From Pseudofabraea citricarpa (lineage: Eukaryota > Ascomycota > Leotiomycetes > Helotiales > Dermateaceae), in the NCBI GenBank assembly GCA_029641185.1, contig JAPWGK010000005.1, positions 744,001 to 808,000 on the forward strand: 64,000 nucleotides of DNA, in the 5' to 3' direction. The translations under genes and the position numbers were made by a program. The notes under the pieces are model-generated. The model was not told the origin of the DNA, searched no databases, and saw only the letters and a program-made list of their open reading frames with translations. This document shows positions 1 to 11,281 of this stretch, in pieces. Positions within the stretch are counted from its first letter, which is position 1. Every line of letters begins with the position of its first letter.

Positions 1-1129
1 TCATCTCTTTTGTAATCACGTCTCTGAATTGGTTAGAAGTTTCCGAGCCCTGCTGGTACATCCCAAAAAGCGAGTTTATTTCCGCTTCAATTCGTTTTCG
101 AAATTGGAGAAGATATGCTGGATCTTCTCTGAACTTCTTTTTGTCCAAATCTGTGAATGTATATTGTCTATCTCCGGGTGGAACATCTAGGACTCCGTTG
201 TTTGCCCATAATTCCGACAGAACGCCTGTGGATATTAACGACGAATTTAACCATGGATAGACGCAGGATAACTCACCACCACCAAAAGGAGGACTAATCC
301 ATGTCGAGCTCCTCATATAAACCTCTAGACTTTTCACAACCTTTTGCAATTGCGGTACAATTTGCACTGATGAGGAACCAGTACCAATCACTCCTACTGC
401 CTTGTTTTGAAAATCCACGGAATGATCCCAATGTGCCGAGTGCAACAAAGGTCCTTTGAAATCATGGATTCCCTCAATTTCAGGCCACTTCCAGTTGTTT
501 AAGATTCCAGCGCCATTGACCAGTACATGAGCCCAGTCTTCTGTAATCTCCTTTGTCTCTTGATTTTGAAGTTTTAGAAACCATTTCCCCTCATCCTCAT
601 CCCAGCGACCCTCAACGACCTTGGTATTCAGCTTCATATATCGACGCGATCCGTGCCGATCTGCAAACCCTTCGAAATACTGTTGGATTTCTGGTCCGTA
701 CGCAAAGTAGTGAGACCAGTTTGGATTTGGATCCCACGAGAAGGTGTAAAGGTGAGATGGAATATCGCAAGCGACTCCAGGGTAGGTATTTTCGTACCAG
801 GTCCCGCCAAAGTGAGGGTTCTTTTCGAAGAGAGTCAATTCCCATGACCCGGCATCAAGAATCTTCTCCATTTTGTATGCAAGACATAATCCTAAACACA
901 GTCAGAAGTGCCAACAAGAACTTTGCCAATGAATTTTACCTGATGCCCCAGCTCCAACGCTGGCGACACGCAATTTTGTTGGCTTTGAATGATACTGAGG
1001 TAATATCTTATAGTGTGTCTCTTCGGGGTAATGGTATAATGATGGTGGCGGTTGCGAATCACCAGTCGGCTGTACACCATTGACACCATTGGTGCCATGA
1101 CCGTTGATAGGCATTGCAGATGGTGCCAT
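1..1129 (-). CDS. Baeyer-Villiger type FAD monooxygenase (3' end outside window)
   Basis: Flavin-dependent monooxygenase predicted to insert one oxygen of O2 next to a ketone carbonyl using NADPH. The start ATG (1127-1129) begins a short exon that reaches the first dinucleotide-binding motif GAGASG. A 48-bp intron (939-892) restores the frame to read GASGLCLAYKM. The exact Baeyer-Villiger fingerprint F-x-G-x3-H-x3-W is present as FKGPLLHSAHW, followed by a second Rossmann motif GTGSSS. A 51-bp stretch near 275-225 has good GT/AG ends but is also open in frame, so it may be an intron or be retained. The protein continues past the left edge of the window. It lies tail-first beside the SKL-tailed SDR. 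Membership of the BVMO/CzcO-like class is clear; the substrate cannot be read from sequence. Confidence 0.9.
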
Positions 1130-1919
1130 AGTGTGTAGTAAACAGAAATGTGAACTTTTGGTGCATATATGGCAAAAAATAAAATGGAGGACTGGTAGAA
1201 ATATGAAGAGATGAGGTTTGAATCGCAAGCCAACGAATGTAACATGAAGCGGCAAACAGCCCCCGTACTCATCCTTGTGCGACAGGCATACTTTTGGAAA
1301 ACTGATATGTATCTCATGTACCACACTGTGTACTGCTAATGGTCTTTGGATATGAGTACCCGGTGACTATCAGATCTCAGGCCAGGTCCTGGCCCGATGT
1401 GTCGAGCCAGATCTGGCACCATAGTTTGCACTTGGACCGTGCTAGTGACTTTGCATGAAGTGTTTTAATGGGGGCTGAGGAGTTATTTCCTTTTCCTCTT
1501 GTTTCTTACGGCTCTTGACGCCCTCGAAAGAGCTTTCCCGAGCCAAACACGGATGCAATGTGTGTGGCTTGTGGTTGTTTGCGGGGTCTAGCTGCTGTGG
1601 GGATTTGCCCATGCAGATCCTAACCAACCGGAAAATGTTACCCCGCCTCTTGCCTTAACATTCTAACTTTCTTGACTCAAGATTTCGAGTAGTTGAAAGT
1701 GTCCCATATTATATTTCGTGATGATTAGATAAGGATGTTTCTAACATTAGATAAGTCTACTTAGTTGAGTTCCACGTTAACAACTGTAGAAAAGCTTGTA
1801 ATGATAAAGGCAACTGTGACATTCATCGAGTTTGGTGATTGCCCTGTAAACAGTGCCAAACTCGATTCCAAAGATGAGATACTTGTAACAGAACAACAAT
1901 TCGTAAATCCTCATAATTA
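1130..1919. other. Intergenic: upstream of the monooxygenase, downstream of SDR
   Basis: 790 bp holding the promoter of the minus-strand monooxygenase and the 3' flank of the next minus-strand gene. Only short, non-homologous open frames are present and I support no gene here. The CTCGGA hexamer seen in neighbouring cluster promoters is not found in this stretch. Confidence 0.6.
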
Positions 1920-2969
1920 TCACAACTTTGAATGCCTCCCTGCGGAAAGTAACATTCCACCATCTACTGGAATATCCACCCCGTTTCTACATGGAATTAA
2001 TATATATTGGTCTAGTTTTCTCGTTTGACTTACATGTAATTTCCAGCTGGCGAGCACAGGAAAACCATTACTCCAGCTATATCTTCAGGCTTGCCCAACC
2101 GTTTTCGAGGGTTCGCAGCCTCCAGTTCATCCTGGCCTCCCAGCTTTTCGATCAGTCCTTTAGCTAATTTACTGGGAAAGAAACCGGGTGCTACAATGTT
2201 TGAAGTTATGTTTCGTGGACCTAGCTCAATAGCAAGATTTCTGCCGAGGTGCTATTGCAATCAGCTAATATATTTGGCATATGTACATAGCAAACTCACA
2301 TGAGCTGCAGCCTTTGAAACTGAGTACATAATTGTGCCATTGTCTCCAACATGTGGAACATTGATACCGGCGGTGGAACTGACAATGATTACTCTTGAAG
2401 GATCTTTGCGTGTTCCTGCCGCTTCGAGTAACGGAAGGGAGCTGTAGTATCTTGTGATTAATTATTCTAGTGCATAGTATTGGAGAAGGCTTACAGCTTG
2501 ACCAGATTGAATACTCCTCTCACATTTAGATCTAGAATCTTGACGCTGGAATGATCAGGGGCATCTTCAAACTTCGAGCCCCACGTGGCACCCGCATTTG
2601 CGACTAAGATGTCAAGTTTTGGTTCTGTCTCCTTAATTTTATTCACAAGCCTGGCGATATCTTCTGTGCTGGCAACATTCGCAGGGATTCCAATCGCGGT
2701 TCCTTTGACTCCTTGGAGATTGTTCAACTTCGTAACAGCTTGGTCGATTCCCTCGGCACCTTCAGCTTTCCGTGCAGTGATTATGACTTTCCTTGCCCCA
2801 GCTTTCAAAAAAGCAGTAGCTGTATGTAATCCAAGCCCTCGTGAACCTTTGTTGAATCAAAGTCAGAGAATCATAAGTTCAAGGGGATCGTGAGGATCAT
2901 ACCGCCGGTAATTAGAGCAACCTTTCCGTCGAGACGAAATAAAGTATCAAATTCTTGTAACTCAGACAT
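1920..2969 (-). CDS. Short-chain dehydrogenase/reductase with C-terminal SKL
   Basis: NAD(P)-dependent classical SDR of about 281 residues, joined from five exons (2969-2903, 2846-2495, 2441-2300, 2251-2034, 1986-1920). Visible features are the cofactor motif TGGSRGLG, NAGA, the catalytic S plus Y-x3-K (YSVSK) and a C-terminal substrate loop ending VDIPVDGG. The last 47-bp intron (2033-1987) is needed to reach the stop. The spliced tail ends RHSKL, a canonical type 1 peroxisomal targeting signal. The gene is head-to-head with the acyl-CoA ligase starting at 3313, sharing a 343-bp promoter. Likely role: alcohol/ketone interconversion in the peroxisome, for example making the ketone for the adjacent monooxygenase or a beta-oxidation step. 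The family is certain; the reaction is inferred. Confidence 0.9.
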
Positions 2970-3312
2970 ACTGATGACTGAGCAGCACAAGAAGCTATGG
3001 ATTTCTTGCCCAACAAAGTACGATCCTGTGTGTACAGAGATGTGATCTTCAAACTTCCGAGTAGTTAGAAGCGTCGTGACTTGTTTTGCCGTATGCAGCC
3101 TCGGGAAATCGGCAAGCCTTCCTGCCCACCCCGCATCTCCGCATACACCATTATGAAAACATGCACATCTTGACAGCTACCTTAGATAGCAAAACTTCTT
3201 GTACCTCGGACTCGGATAAATATTTCATCTCTTCGTTGAGTTCCACAGCGTTAAATATTTTAATTGCTGTTTTTACGCTGAAGTTTGACAGCGATTCTAG
3301 AAGAGCCACAGG
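2970..3312. promoter_or_regulatory. Shared bidirectional promoter of SDR and CoA ligase
   Basis: 343 bp between two divergent ATGs, so both genes must draw on it. It contains the hexamer CTCGGA twice in direct tandem (3205-3210, 3211-3216) and once inverted (TCCGAG, 3056-3061). CGG-type half sites are the usual targets of Zn2Cys6 regulators, and one such regulator is encoded at 13.4-15.6 kb. That this element is its site is inference. Confidence 0.5.
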
Positions 3313-5130
3313 ATGCCTTTCACTTCTCCGTACGGCCCAATCGAGATACCTCAGGTTGACATACTCACTTATCTTTTTCCTCCTGAGGAAACACCTTCGC
3401 AAAATCCATTATGGATTGATTCAAAAGATACCAGCAAGAGCTTGTCACCTGCACAATTGCTGCTATGGGTCAAACGATTGGCCTTCGGCTTGGAAAGGAC
3501 TGGCGTCAAGAAAGGCGAGGTTGTTATGATATACACTCCAAATCACATATTTGTGCCAGCCGCGTATCTTGGAATTGTGGGAGCGGGATATGCTTTCAGT
3601 GGAGCGAATCCAGTTTATACATTACCAGGTATTTGCCAAGCCGTATCTTTGAGCTCAATTGCTAACAAGAAAAGAAATGGTTCATCAAATCGAAAATACT
3701 GGAGCTCAAATTATATTGGCACATCCCACAATGATTCCAACTGCGGTTGCAGCAGCAGAAAGAGCCGGACTTCAACGCAGTCAGATTTACCAGTTTTCCG
3801 ATGAATACAATCCACCGTTATATGGTGTGCAGGATTGGCGATCGCTCATCGGCACCGAGCAAGAAGGAGAAGCATATTCATGGAGAAATCTCAGCCCTCA
3901 AGAAGCAGCAAATACAGTCGCAACTATAAACTATTCATCTGGCACTACTGGATTACCGAAAGGGGTTTGTGTCAGCCATCATAACCTCATTGCAAACATC
4001 GAGCAAACAATCTACATGCGATACCTGGGCAAGCCCTTTTGGCCGAATATTCAGAATCGACCAGCTGAGCGATGGATTGGATTTCTTCCCTTATACCATG
4101 CATACGGCCAACTTTATACTATCCTCATGGCAGTTAAACTTTCAGTTCCAGTTTATATCATGAAGCAGTTTGTATACTCGGATTTCCTCGCGGCTATACA
4201 AGAATTCAAGATCACAAGTTTGCAGATTGCCCCTCCGATTCTAGTGATGTTAAGCAAGCGACCGGAAACGCCAAATTATGATATCAGCAGTGTCACGGAT
4301 ATCTTATGCGGTGCAGCTCCTCTCTCGAAGGAGTTGCAGAATGATATCATGAAAAGGTTCAATGTGCAGATTAACCAGGGTTGGGGAATGACTGAGGTTA
4401 CGTGTGGAGCACTCCACGTACCTGGTGGTGTATCAGATGATACCGGTAGTGTTGGCCAATTGGATCCGAATAGCGAGTGTAAGCTACTCGACGACGATGG
4501 GAAGGAGGTTGAGAATGGGCAGCCTGGCGAGATGTACATCCGTGGACCACAAGTGTGTTTGCGGTATTGGAAAAATGAGGCTGCTACAACTGAATCAATT
4601 GATTCTAATGGGTGGTTGAAGACCGGGGATGTTGCAGTGTGTAATGATGAGGGTTATTTCTGGATTGTTGACAGGAAGAAGGTAAGAATTTCTGCACACT
4701 TTTATCTTGAATAGTAATTAATGCTCTGTAGGAACTTATCAAGGTTAATGCGCTTCAGGTAGCACCAGCTGAGTTAGAAGCTGTACTTTTGGAGCACGAA
4801 AACATTGCTGACGCCGCAGTTGTGGGTATCACTCTGTACGTATGGTTTTCTCGAAAGGCAAGTTCCTCGCTAATCTTTGCTAGACATAACGAAGAGTGGC
4901 CTCGAGCTTATGTTGCACTTCAAGATGACGCAAAGGGGAAGATAAAACCAGAAGATATCCAGGAATGGATCAAGCAGAAGGTGGCTAAACATAAGTGGTT
5001 AGTTGGAGGTGTTACATTCGTTGATGAAGTTCCAAAATTAGCGAGCGGGAAGATTCAGCGGAAGATAATGCGGGAATGGAGCAAAGCAGATGCTAAAATA
5101 TTGGAAAGTACGATCAAGAGTAGATTTTAA
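3313..5130 (+). CDS. 4-coumarate-CoA ligase-like acyl-CoA synthetase (ANL family)
   Basis: ATP-dependent carboxylic acid:CoA ligase of about 557 residues in four exons (3313-3628, 3675-4681, 4732-4835, 4884-5130). It carries the AMP-binding P-loop SSGTTGLPKG, the adenylate motif WGMTE, the hinge region TGD...VDRKKELIK and the catalytic C-terminal lysine region ASGKIQRK. The first intron must end at 3674 to give the family sequence NPVYTLPEMVHQ. The C-terminus is KSRF, which resembles a peroxisomal signal but ends in Phe, so targeting is doubtful. It is head-to-head with the SKL-tailed SDR and followed by a P450 on the same strand. It probably activates an aromatic, alicyclic or medium-chain acid for CoA-dependent breakdown or transfer. 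Confidence 0.92.
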
Positions 5131-5632
5131 ATTCTTGACTATAGATTCAATTTATATAAATTTCAAGACTCAAAAGCCTCACTCTAAAGCTACAGCATTG
5201 GGTCACATGTGGTTTGGTTGCCATCCTCCAATTTAATTTCGCAACGACTCCAAGAGAGCTGGACTGAAATAAGGTTTTATCAAGCTTCAAATTACGAAGA
5301 ACCTAAGCACTCGGATTTGGTGGAACTCGAATCATGCTCAGCTTAGTAGCCGTACCGAACCGAGTCATTCAGAGAGGTACAGACAGGAACAACCCCCCGG
5401 GGAAGCGGGGTGAGGGAAACCGTTTTCCCGCAAATATGGGGAGGCTGGAACCTCCAAAATTAACGCTAATAATGTTTTTGGCCGACCTGGGGTATAGAGG
5501 GGCTTATGTTTGAAATCCAGACGCTGCAATATGTTGACTGAAAAACTTTCTGAGTCTTTTACAGCTAAGGTCACTCTTGTCATCTGATACCCAAGATCTA
5601 GAAATTTCTAACGAGTGCTTCAAAATCTGAAA
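5131..5632. other. Intergenic: CoA ligase 3' flank and P450 promoter
   Basis: 502 bp between two co-oriented genes. It contains one CTCGGA hexamer (5310-5315) and a nearby CCGAACCGAGT stretch. No gene is supported. Confidence 0.5.
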
Positions 5633-7333
5633 ATGGAGGTTGTGGAAGCACCAAGAACACTGATGGGGGGCATTGGCTATTTACTGACGCTCGCAATAAG
5701 CTTGGTAAGATATTGCGAGGAACAACAGTGAAAAGTAACATATGCTAATAAGTATTCCAATAGGGGATATTTTTCTGCGCGGGAACTGTGAGTTGTAGAC
5801 GATCAAGTCTCTAGCACGTCCTAATGCTTTGTTGTAGGCGATATATAGATTAACTCTTGACCCTTTGGCAAAATTTCCTGGTCCAAAATTCAATGCCATA
5901 AGTCCAATTCCAGGTATCAGAGACTTACTCCGGGGCCGATTAGCATTTGAGAATAAGTTGTTACACGACAAGTATGGATCGGTAGTTCGAGTTTCACCAA
6001 ATGAGCTTCATTTCAATTCTTTGCAAGCATGGGAAGATATTTACGGCCACCGAGTTGGGCACCCGAATTTCCACAAGGATCCTGTACACGTTGGCTCCGT
6101 TGAGCCTCTTATTGGCGTTACCACATTGACCATGGCTGATGACGAGAATCATGCTCGTCAACGTCGAGCTCTCGCCCATTCGTTCTCTCAAAAAGCACTC
6201 GTTGACCAAGAAGATATTATTCAAGACTACGTCAACATGTATATCAAACACCTCAGCCGGATGTGCGACAACGACGAAGCTTTTAACATGGTCAATTGGC
6301 TTAACTTTACCACATTCGATATCATCGGCGATCTTGCATTCGGAGAACCATTCGGCTGTCTTGAGAGCGGTCAATTCCACTCCTGGGTATCTTTGATCTT
6401 TGAAACCGTGAAAGCTGGTGCTCTTGAGCAAGCAACTCGCCGCTTCGCGACAGCTGGCTCAGCATTCCAGAATTTCCTCCTAACTTGGCTCCCAGCAAAA
6501 GCCCGAGAAGATCGGAGAAATCACCTCAAGTTCAGCACTGAAAAGGTAATGCGTCGACTGGCGAACAAAAACACTGACCATAAGGATTTTATCTGGTACA
6601 TACTAAAACAGCGCGAGAAGTTCGATCTCAATCAGGATGAAATCATTGTGAATTCTGCTCTGTTCATTGTAGCTGGTTCAGAGACCACTGCCAATGCTCT
6701 GAGTGGGATGCTTGCAAGATTGGTTTACAACCAAGACAAATATGCGAAACTTGTTGCCGAGATCAGAGGCGCATTCAAGGAAGAGAAAGATATTAAATAT
6801 GAAGCGCTAAGTGCGCTTGCGTATCTCAATGCTGTTATTGAAGAAGGTCTCCGAATCCATCCGCCAGTACCCACAGGACTTCTTAGAACAGTGCCAAAGG
6901 ACGGAGATACAATTGACGGTATTTGGGTACCAGGTGGTGTATGATATTTTCATCTTCAATCAAAAAGACGGTGCTGACCTCAAAACAGACAGCTGTTTCA
7001 GTGGGATCTTGGGCTGCCTCACATAATCCAGCAAACTTTGTCGATCCAGACTCGTTTATCCCCGAAAGATGGCTCGACAACGATCCACGCTACGCAAACG
7101 ACAAGAAAAAAGCTGCCCAACCATTCTCACTTGGTCCGAGAGGCTGCATTGGAAAGCATCTGAGCTATCTTGAGATGCGTATAATCCTTGGAAGACTACT
7201 TTGGAACTTCGATATTGTTAGTGTGGATGGTGCACCCAACTGGAATCCAGAAAATGAAATGGGTAGAGCCAGAGCTTTTATGACGTGGGAAAAGCCAGAT
7301 TTGAACCTGAAGGTGGTGAGAGTTCAACGTTGA
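5633..7333 (+). CDS. Cytochrome P450 monooxygenase (membrane-anchored)
   Basis: Heme-thiolate monooxygenase of about 513 residues. Proposed exons are 5633-5704, 5764-5787, 5838-6938 and 6989-7333. The tiny 24-bp second exon keeps phase 0 and completes a hydrophobic N-terminal anchor that runs into the proline-rich hinge PLAKFPGPK. An alternative is one longer first intron skipping it. Diagnostic motifs are the I-helix AGSETT, the K-helix ExxR (EEGLR), PERW and the heme-binding FSLGPRGCIGK with its cysteine ligand. The layout resembles fungal class II P450s related to trichothecene-type C-H hydroxylases. In this cluster it is a natural first step, hydroxylating an unactivated ring carbon. The family is certain; the substrate is unknown. 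Confidence 0.93.
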
Positions 7334-7849
7334 TTCGGATGGTTTACTTCGCTATAGTAGATTCACATTCTGGTGTACGCGGTTCATTGTTTATTGGTCA
7401 TTGTAATCTGAGCAGAAATGCTTTTACTCGATTGAAACATTGTCCTTCTTCTATATCTCTAACTTACCTCTTAAGAACTGATATTAGTAAAGCTCGAAAT
7501 ACCCTTGTAATATCGTCATTATTAAGCGAGGGGAATGCGTGATACTGTTTTTCCATTGCAATGTAGCCCCCTTTGAGCAACTTGAGTCTAAGAATTAAAT
7601 TCGTCTAAAATATGAATTTTTTTAGCCAAATAGGTTCACTTTTAATGAGCAAATAATATGACACCTATAGCTTCATTCGTTGTAATTTTTCATGTTCAGA
7701 GATGCAATAAAAGGTGCCATTATTAAGTCCATAGAAAGAAGAAAAACACTCTTGGTTGGTCAGTCAAGAGATTTATCTACAATGATATATGTGAGCCAAT
7801 TGAGAATTATATTGAACAGTGCAGTATTTGACTGCAATTATAGGAGCCT
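7334..7849. other. Intergenic between two convergent genes
   Basis: 516 bp of AT-rich 3' flank shared by the P450 (+) and the alcohol dehydrogenase (-). It should hold both polyadenylation regions. Nothing else is seen. Confidence 0.5.
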
Positions 7850-9024
7850 TTAGAAGACAACAGCCATCCTTTTCGTGCTCTTGCCGGCATGCATCAGGTC
7901 TACCATTTCTTGTACATCTTCAAGACTTGATCTCGTATCCACTACCGGAAAGATATTATGCCTCGAAGTAAATTTAACAGCTCTCCCCATTCTCTGAGGA
8001 ATGCTCGTACTCTCACTCTTGACTTTGTATCTTCCAAGAGCGAGGTCCATACTGGATATTTGAAGAGGATTTGAAGGCAATCCCACAACCATCAGCACGC
8101 CACCCAGCTTGATGATTTTCGTCGCTCCGGCATAAGCTGCGTCCGCATTGCTATAAACTGCTGCAGCCTTAACGCCTCCACCTGTAACCTTTATAATCTC
8201 ATCTGCAAAGTTCTTGTTTGTCATGGAATTGAAGACGTGATCTGCTCCTTGAGATTTCGCTTCGGCGAGAATGGCATCGTTGATGTCAATTCCAACTACG
8301 TGGCAACCCATAGCTTTGGCATATTGCGTAGCGAGTTGTCCCAGTCCCCCACAGCCAACAACTCCTACCCAATCACCGGGCTGTAGCTCAGCGGAATCAA
8401 GTGAATGAAAGACTATATAATGTTAGTAGACTCAGCTGAATTACGTTCATGAACTATGCTACCTGTAATGCCAGCACAAAATATTGGTGCGGCCGTCTTG
8501 ACATCGAAATTGCTCGGTAATATAATAGCATTGTGATAGTCCACCAGGGCATACTCGGCGAAGAAGCCTGCAGTCGTAAATCCTTGCAGCAATTGTTTTC
8601 CACTTTCACAATGCAGGTTGTGGATCTGGCAACCAGCACACTCGAAGCACTAACAAACAGGAAGTTAGGAATTTCGATGTCGCAAGCAGGCACTGAAGTG
8701 TTACTCACACATCCTATTATATACAGAAAGCCGACCGAATCGCCTTCCTTGAATCCCTTACCTTCGGCACTCGGATGGAATTTCATAATTGTGCCTACGC
8801 CCTCGTGCCCGATAGTTACAGGTTCTGTACGATCCGGGACTGCAATTGCCATCATATCGGAGTGGCAAAGTGATGCAGAGATCATTTTGACTAGAAATTG
8901 ATTCTCGCCTGGCTCGGGAATTGGAAGCTCATTTACAACCATCTTCTTCACAGCCTTTCATAGCTTTAGCAACATCATTAATTCATTAGGTCGAACTTAC
9001 TGGATCCCATTGCGCTGCCTTCAT
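7850..9024 (-). CDS. Zinc-dependent alcohol dehydrogenase (MDR family)
   Basis: Medium-chain NAD(P)-dependent alcohol dehydrogenase of about 339 residues in four exons (9024-9001, 8954-8709, 8649-8463, 8412-7850). The first exon codes only eight residues (MKAAQWDP) before a 46-bp intron. Catalytic zinc ligands are visible as the Cys in SLCHSD, His-Glu in GHEGVG and the Cys in FCAGIT. The structural-zinc cysteine cluster is split by intron 2 (GC, then CFECAGC and HC). The Rossmann motif is GCGGLG. It is head-to-head with an aldehyde dehydrogenase, so the pair could take a primary alcohol to an acid. In the proposed pathway it would oxidise the omega-hydroxy acid released from a lactone. Confidence 0.93.
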
Positions 9025-9702
9025 TTTGAAGTAAAAGAGTTTTGAGGTTTAGAGAGATTTGAAAGTGAGGACAGTACTAAGTGAGCAGGCTCCGAGAATT
9101 TCGAGAGTCGTTGAGGAGATCGTTAATAACCGAGGGTTAATGCCCGACCAACTTCTACTTCGGCGTTTTGTGATACGAGGTAAGTTGACATCATGGTCAA
9201 GCTGATCCAGCCTTCTTCCTCCATGCGAGGCTGAGCGCCAAAATTGACCGACTTCCTTACTGTGATATTTCGGCAATGGTAGCACTCCGAGCAAGTGATG
9301 GATAAGGGTTTCCAACACAGCTCCAACGTGTTCCCCACTACCAAGACGCCTAGACTTGGTGATGTCTCAACCCCGCACACTGCTAAAGCACCGCTAATCT
9401 TTACCCCACCTTACCGCAACCAACAAGTTCTCGCTCCGAGTCAGGAATTCACTGATGCCCCAGATAACTTGATTCGTGATACTGGTCCAAGAAGAGCTAC
9501 GGGAGGTCTCAGCCGGATTTGGTAGCCTTGCATCGGGAGCCATGGAGAAATTGAATTTTAGATGATCCGCCAGATTGGATTCTTTACTTGATAAGCGTCT
9601 CTCTAGGTTTCTCTCTCCTCATCCTCTGCCGTTTCCTGTTTCGATTTCTTGATCCGCATGTCTGAGAGATTACAACAAGTTTTAGGCCATATCACATCCA
9701 AA
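9025..9702. promoter_or_regulatory. Shared bidirectional promoter of ADH and ALDH
   Basis: 678 bp between two divergent start codons. It contains the hexamer TCCGAG (CTCGGA on the other strand) three times, at 9091-9096, 9286-9291 and 9435-9440. The same hexamer occurs three times in the SDR/ligase promoter. No open frame here looks like a gene. Confidence 0.5.
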
Positions 9703-11221
9703 ATGGAATTCAACTTCAGCAAGTCCAATCTGCCAAAGCATCTATTTATCAATAACGAGGTAAAGGCGAATGACTTCTTTATTCAAACATGTAGCTAACA
9801 TGTATCAGTACACACCTTCCAAAAACTCCAAAAAGTTGGAAGCATTTAGTCCTAAGGATGGCTCGAAGATCGCAAGTGATGTTGACCTAGCTGGGGCGGA
9901 GGACGTAGATGCTGCTGTTGCAGCAGCCGAAAAGGCATTCCCGGCTTGGAAGAAGGTCGCACCTGTTGATCGCCGAAATCTCCTCCTCAAATTCGCAGAT
10001 CTTGTCGACAAACATTCCGTAGCTCTAGCCGAGCTTACACGCCTGACACTGGGAGCTCCCTTTGGGTCATTTGGAAAATTCGAGGCCGGTATGGCGAGTG
10101 AAGCTTTCAGATTCAATGCAGGATGGATAGACAAATTTGCCGGGCAATCGTTTCCGCAAGAAGATGGGTTCCTCAAAATCGTGCGAAACGAGCCGCTGGG
10201 TGTCACCGCGGGTATCATTCCATGGAATGGCCCGCTGGGAAACATGGGCTTGAAAGCAGCACCGGCTCTAGCAACAGGAAACTGTTTCATTCTTAAGTGC
10301 TCGGAGAAGACTCCGTTTGCAGCTCTGGCATTGGGTCCTTTGATCGTCGAAGCGGGCTTCCCACCTGGAGTCTTCCAGATTTTATCTGGCGATGGATCCA
10401 CAGGCGCGCTTCTATCCAGCCACATGCGAGTGCGAAAGGTCTCTTTCACCGGCTCGATTGCGACAGGAAAGCGCATTCAGGAAGCGGCAGCAAAGAGCAA
10501 TCTCAAGCGTGTTACCCTCGAACTTGGCGGAAAGTCTCCAGCAGTGGTGTTTGACGATGCGAATTTCGAGAACGCAATTACTTGGTGTTCTCAAGCTATC
10601 ACTGCAAATACTGGCCAGGTGTGCTTCGCCGCTACTAGAGTCTATGTCCAGGAAGGCATCTATAACAGATTTGTGGCCGGTTACAAGAAGTCGCTTGAAG
10701 ACAAGCGAAAGACAATTGGGGACCCAGACGAAGAGACTACCGTCATTGGTCCTTTGATCGACGAGTCTCAATTCAACCGTGTCACTGGCTTCATCGAGCG
10801 TGGAAAGTCACAAAACCAAGGCAAGCTGCTCACAGGAGGTTCCAGAGTCGGCACGACAGGTTTCTACATCGAGCCAACTGTTTTCGAGACCGTAGCACCA
10901 GATGCTGAGATCATAACCGAGGAGATTTTTGGTCCAGTTGCGGTCCTCAACTCGTTCAAGACTGAAGAGGAGGTTCTGAAGTTGAGTAACGATACAAATT
11001 TCGGTCTCATGGCTGGAGTTTTCACTCAAGATATTAACCGAGCATTGAGAGTCGCAAGTGAGTTTGATAGTGGAATGGTGGGCATCAACTGTGTTAGCAT
11101 GATCACAATGAACACACCATTTGGAGGGAGCAAGGAGAGTGGTCTTGGACGGGAATGTGGCGAGGCAGCATTGAAGGCTTTCACAGAGCAAAAGACCATC
11201 ATGATCAACATGACATATTAG
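9703..11221 (+). CDS. Aldehyde dehydrogenase (NAD(P)+-dependent)
   Basis: Oxidises an aldehyde to a carboxylic acid. About 489 residues from two exons (9703-9759, 9809-11221); the 49-bp intron interrupts the N-terminal segment FINNE|YTPSK typical of the family. The catalytic glutamate lies in LELGGKSP and the nucleophilic cysteine in NTGQVCFA. IPWNGP, the GSIATG cofactor region and the C-terminal FGGSKESGLGRE are also present. Length is normal for the superfamily, with no membrane or peroxisomal signal, so it is probably cytosolic. It is head-to-head with the zinc ADH and probably co-regulated, acting directly after it. Confidence 0.94.
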
Positions 11222-11281
11222 GACTCTGAAATTTTATCCAAGTTACAATTGACCCTTACATTAATTGATTCACAATCTAGA

